Origin: Glutamicibacter sp. MNS18
GTDB lineage: Bacteria > Actinomycetota > Actinomycetes > Actinomycetales > Micrococcaceae
Assembly: GCF_026107515.2 (NCBI RefSeq)
Contig: NZ_JAPCHW010000015.1
Span: 1 to 64,000 of the forward strand
Length of the DNA stretch: 64,000 bases
Reading direction: 5' to 3'
Part shown: piece by piece, positions 61,075 to 64,000 of the stretch
Numbering within the stretch: position 1 is the first letter of the stretch
Layout of the letters: every line of letters starts with the position of its first letter
Notes under the pieces: model-generated
What the model was told of the DNA's origin: nothing
The model's database searches: none
The model's input: only the letters and a program-made list of their open reading frames with translations
Program-made: the position numbers and the translations under genes

Positions 61075-61295
61075 AGTGGCTCCTAGGTTAAGGGAAAGAC
61101 CTCCTACTTCCAGCGACACCAGTTGCCCGCAGTAGTGGTCACCGTCAGCCTGTTGCCGTCAATGAAGCCCGTCAAGAGGTCTGCGGGCTTATGACACCCG
61201 GGCCGCCGGGGTGTACGTCAGGCGTGCTGCCGGAGACCGTGATCCCACCCGCCGCGGAACACGTCCCGCCGAGCAATGGTGCGGCTCCCTATTAC
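61075..61295. other. Non-coding stretch next to the integrase remnant
   Basis: No gene or clear signal; I looked for a second copy of the tRNA-Ser 3' end (a possible att site) and did not see one. Confidence 0.4.
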
Positions 61296-61838
61296 CTACT
61301 CGATATGGTGATCGTGGATCTTCGTCTCGAAGGCATTCCCGTTCAGTTCCAGGTAGATCTGTCCCTCGGTCACCGACACCGACAACGTATTGCGCCGGGA
61401 CAACGAGGCGACGATCGAGTCAATGAATCCCGAATCGAACGAACGTACTGTGATGTGCCCGGAGCGGTGGATGGTCTTACCCTTCCAGGACGCCAGGAGC
61501 TTCGCTGGATCACGGTGCGTGTAGACCGCAGCCCGCCCGGCCAGCTTGCTGCCATAGTGCAGACGCTGGGCATCCGGGGCTCCCACCTCGATCCAGGCGG
61601 TCACCAGCCCGGTGAGGTCCTTGATCAACACGGCAGGTTCCTCACCGGAGGACACCCCACCGGCCGCGAACCCGATGCCTTCCTCGTATTCCAGGCAGTA
61701 TGCCAGAACCCGGGTCAACAGATAGCTGTCGGTCTCCGATGCATGTTGCGCCACCCGCAGGGACAGATCCTCATAGACACCACGATCCACATCCGCGAGT
61801 TGGACTTCGAAAATCTGTATAGTTGCACCGATTGCCAT
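61296..61838 (-). CDS. yaeQ: YaeQ family protein
   Basis: A 180-residue protein of the YaeQ family, a fold related to PD-(D/E)XK nucleases, with unclear function. Family signatures are GATIQIFEVQLADVDRGVYE, ASETDSYLLTRVLAYCLEYEEG and WIEVGAPDAQRLHYGSKLA. The gene is complete. TAGACT lies eight bases before the ATG with no ribosome binding site, again a leaderless layout. It stands alone. Confidence 0.92.
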   Translation of the reverse strand: MAIGATIQIFEVQLADVDRGVYEDLSLRVAQHASETDSYLLTRVLAYCLEYEEGIGFAAGGVSSGEEPAVLIKDLTGLVTAWIEVGAPDAQRLHYGSKLAGRAAVYTHRDPAKLLASWKGKTIHRSGHITVRSFDSGFIDSIVASLSRRNTLSVSVTEGQIYLELNGNAFETKIHDHHIE

Positions 61839-61846
61839 GGGTCACG

Positions 61847-61852
61847 AGTCTA
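61847..61852 (-). promoter_or_regulatory. -10 box of yaeQ (leaderless)
   Basis: TAGACT on the minus strand, eight bases before the ATG. Confidence 0.5.
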
Positions 61853-62121
61853 CCGTGATGCCACCTCCCGCCCGACCACCGTCCAGAAGGATCGGCCCGG
61901 ATTATGCCCGTTAGTTATCCATGCTCGACCGCAGCCGATCAATGGGCAGCGGTCCTGCACTGTTCCCGCGACCACCAACAAGGGTTCGGCTGGTCATACC
62001 CAGCAAGCACACCCTCCCGCCGCACCATGGCACGAGAACCCCACCCCACAGGTGGCACCGCGGGTCCGGCACCGGGGAACGAATGCCTTCCCACTCCCGG
62101 ATGAGGTCCGCGTGTCTGGGC

Positions 62122-62394
62122 CTATTCGCCCTGCTGCTCCGCGGCCCAGCGCTTGGCGCGGGCGCTGAGTTGTCCAGCTAACTCTCCCAGCTCGGTTCCC
62201 GGCGCCGAGCGGCCCAGGGCCAGACCCAGTAGGAAGGTACTCAGCGGTGCTGCGGGCCGGGCCACGCTGTGGGCGACATCCTTGGCCACATCCAGCAGGG
62301 TGGCGATATCCACCTCGTTTTCATCCAGACCGAGCTCTTCGGCTGCGGCGCTGAGCCATTCGTCGAGTGCTTCCGGGGGAAGATGTACTGCCAT
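62122..62394 (-). CDS. DUF6457-type small protein beside mobA
   Basis: A 90-residue acidic helical protein (PPEALDEWLSAAAEELGLDE, then ATLLDVAKDVAHSVARPAAP and TFLLGLALGR). The family is seen next to molybdenum cofactor genes in actinobacteria; its role is unknown. The ATG directly follows the mobA stop, with GAGAGAGGA upstream, so it is the last gene of the moeA-mobA operon. Confidence 0.8.
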   Translation of the reverse strand: MAVHLPPEALDEWLSAAAEELGLDENEVDIATLLDVAKDVAHSVARPAAPLSTFLLGLALGRSAPGTELGELAGQLSARAKRWAAEQQGE

Positions 62395-62396
62395 GG

Positions 62397-63002
62397 CTAG
62401 TCCTCTCTCGTGGTGGGCTGGTGTGCCCGTGCCTGTTCCAATGCTTCGGGGGTGTCGATATCCAGGCTGTCCTGGTTGCTGATCGGCCGGCGTTCCAGTG
62501 ACAGGGGCATCAGTGCCTTGCGGACCGGTGCGTTGGCCACTGCCTGGCCCAGCTGGTCGCAGATGCGCGCGACGGATTCGGTGCGGTAGGTTCCGGCCAT
62601 CCACTGTTCACGGCCGTCCTGGTCCACCAGGATGACCCCGTCGGCCTCCCCGGATTCCGGAGCGAAGACCAGGTGAGTGATGACGGCCTGCGGATGTTGC
62701 AGGTCGCAGGCCAGGACCATCACCCACGGCGCAGTGACATGTCTGATTCCCGCGGCGATGCCTGCCAATGGTCCCCCGAACGCGGGCTGTTCACGTAGCA
62801 CCCTATCGGCCATGGTGCCTGCGCTGTCGGGACCCACCACGGTGACCGTCGTTGCCCCGGCTTCACGCGCGGCGGAGATGACCCGGTCGACCAGTCGCCG
62901 GCCATGCACGTGCAGTTCGGCCTTGTCGATCCCGCCCAGCCGGCTACCGCGTCCACCGGCCAGGATCAGTGCCTCGAAGTCCATCGTGGTTTTGGGGCTC
63001 AT
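62397..63002 (-). CDS. mobA: Molybdenum cofactor guanylyltransferase
   Basis: Transfers GMP to molybdenum cofactor to make the dinucleotide form. The 201-residue NTP-transferase has LILAGGRGSRLGGIDKAEL near the N-terminus (about residues 12-30) and VLACDLQHPQAV with the metal-binding Asp. The ATG overlaps the moeA stop by four bases (ATGA); a second Met six codons on is an alternative start. Confidence 0.9.
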   Translation of the reverse strand: MSPKTTMDFEALILAGGRGSRLGGIDKAELHVHGRRLVDRVISAAREAGATTVTVVGPDSAGTMADRVLREQPAFGGPLAGIAAGIRHVTAPWVMVLACDLQHPQAVITHLVFAPESGEADGVILVDQDGREQWMAGTYRTESVARICDQLGQAVANAPVRKALMPLSLERRPISNQDSLDIDTPEALEQARAHQPTTRED

Positions 63003-64000
63003 GGGATCACCCGGATCACGTCCACGCTGTCCCCGGCCGCCACATCCCCGGTCTCCGCCCCGACCAGGGCATAGCCTTCGGCCGCGCCGAAACCACCAAC
63101 GGAGTGGGAGATGCTGGATGCGTGCACCGCCGGGGTGCACGCGGTGGCATCCTTCGGATCGAAGACCACCGGCAACACTTGCAGACGTCCCTTGCTCCCG
63201 CGCCAGCCCACCGTGGCCCTCGCGGTGGATACGGGTCGTTGCACGGTGGCACTGCCCTGCATGGCACGCAGCGCGGGTCGGACGAAGAGTTCAAAACTCA
63301 CCGCGGCACTGACCGGGTTTCCCGGGAGCGCAAAGACCATGGCCCCGCCGGACAACCGGCCGGTGCATTGCGGTTGCCCGGGACGCACCGCCACACGGAC
63401 CGCCCGGACCCCGGGTTCGTCCGCCAGCACCAGGCGCATCACGTCATGGGTTCCCGGTCCCACCCCGCCGGTGGAGATCACCGCGTCGTGGGTGGCGCCC
63501 AGTTCGGCCAGCCGTTGCCGGACGGCCTGCGGTTCATCGGCACAACGTTCCATGGTGACCTGCCGGATCCCGGCCTCGGCCAGCAACCCGCGGATCAGCA
63601 GTGAATTGGACTCCGGGATCTGGCCGCGCCTCAGTGCGGCACCGATCGGTTGCAGCTCGGATCCGGTGATCAGCACCGCCACCTTGGGGGCGGTGCGCAC
63701 CAGCACCTCGTGGATCCCGGCCGCAGCTAGGGCCGAGAGGCCCGCGGCGCTCAGCAGCTGCCCGGTTTTGGCGACCGGCGCCCCGATTTGCTTGTCCTCA
63801 CCGCGCCGTCGCACGTCTTTGCCCGGTTCGACCGCCGCCAGGATTCGCACCCGTTGCGTGGCCCACTGTCCCCCACCGTCCGCAGGTTGGGTGTCTTCGA
63901 CCCGCACCACCGCGTCGGCAGTACTGGGCAACGGTGCCCCGGTCATGATGCGCACGCACTGTCCCGGACCGATATCCGGGTCAAGGCTGCTCCCGGCGGC
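62999..64000 (-). CDS. moeA: Molybdopterin molybdenumtransferase, cut by the window edge
   Basis: Inserts molybdate into adenylylated molybdopterin. The frame runs off the right end of the window; the visible 333 C-terminal residues include GQCVRIMTGAPLPSTADAVVR, the core GSELQPIGAALRRGQIPESNS, the TGGVGPGTHD loop and a C-terminal domain with GNPVSAAVSFE. The start lies beyond 64000. It heads an operon with mobA and the DUF6457-type gene. Confidence 0.93.
   Translation of the reverse strand, partial: AAGSSLDPDIGPGQCVRIMTGAPLPSTADAVVRVEDTQPADGGGQWATQRVRILAAVEPGKDVRRRGEDKQIGAPVAKTGQLLSAAGLSALAAAGIHEVLVRTAPKVAVLITGSELQPIGAALRRGQIPESNSLLIRGLLAEAGIRQVTMERCADEPQAVRQRLAELGATHDAVISTGGVGPGTHDVMRLVLADEPGVRAVRVAVRPGQPQCTGRLSGGAMVFALPGNPVSAAVSFELFVRPALRAMQGSATVQRPVSTARATVGWRGSKGRLQVLPVVFDPKDATACTPAVHASSISHSVGGFGAAEGYALVGAETGDVAAGDSVDVIRVIP

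Overview
The window is a chromosomal segment of a high-GC Gram-positive bacterium, most probably a member of the Micrococcaceae (Arthrobacter sensu lato). The evidence is the gene order carD-ispDF-cysS-rlmB next to senX3-regX3-phoU and gpmA, the actinobacterial families present (DUF4193, DUF2516, RegX3, CarD, GTP-dependent PckG, NsrR with an Asp8-type cluster site), frequent GTG starts, and many genes whose start codon lies 6-8 bases after a TANNNT -10 box, which is the layout of leaderless actinobacterial mRNAs. No phage, insertion sequence, CRISPR array or rRNA gene is visible. The only traces of a mobile element are at 60.6-61.1 kb.

Layout. 0-11 kb is a housekeeping block: rlmB, cysS, a fused ispDF and carD on the minus strand, a small lipoprotein, then the phosphate two-component pair senX3-regX3 divergent from phoU across a run of 11-base PHO-box-like repeats, followed by a DUF4193 protein, gpmA and a DUF2516 membrane protein. 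11-19 kb carries a Cys/Met trans-sulfuration enzyme, tmk-holB, a TAP-type secreted peptidase, tRNA-Thr(CGT), a DNA/RNA non-specific endonuclease, a GyrI-like protein and an aldo/keto reductase. 19-31 kb has the pyruvate/peptide transporter pair cstA-ybdD, a quinone oxidoreductase, tRNA-Ser(TGA), a large FAD/NAD-binding protein divergent from a prolyl oligopeptidase, tRNA-Ser(GCT), a CsbD protein, a membrane-anchored protein with three internal helical repeats, and a RecQ-type helicase carrying a C-terminal phosphoribosyltransferase-like domain.

31-44 kb holds manB, a small acidic protein, nsrR and hmp (NO sensing and detoxification, with a palindromic candidate NsrR site), a decayed UPF0158 gene, a PadR regulator and hydrolase, two exporters, a SHOCT membrane protein, pckG, and two identical tRNA-Arg(ACG) genes flanking a membrane-protein gene, followed by ald. 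44-51 kb is a beta-glucoside (cellobiose-type) uptake and hydrolysis operon, cebEFG-bgl, with two TGAGAGCGCTCTCA-type operators and a LacI-type regulator gene that is frameshifted in a G6 tract.

51-55 kb is an operon of a P-loop-less ABC-ATPase-like protein, a YhgE/Pip membrane protein and a TetR regulator, controlled from a promoter that overlaps a perfect 32-bp palindrome. 55-60 kb has a SixA-type phosphatase, an orphan winged-helix regulator, a second OmpR-type two-component pair, upp and tadA. The end of the window carries tRNA-Ser(CGA) with an integrase remnant just downstream, yaeQ, and the molybdenum cofactor genes moeA (cut by the window edge), mobA and a DUF6457-type protein.

I found no convincing wholly new defence or mobile system. 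The most unusual items are the RecQ-PRTase fusion and its triple-repeat neighbour, the degenerate ABC/YhgE/TetR operon with its palindrome, the frameshifted beta-glucoside repressor beside intact operators, and the integrase relic.
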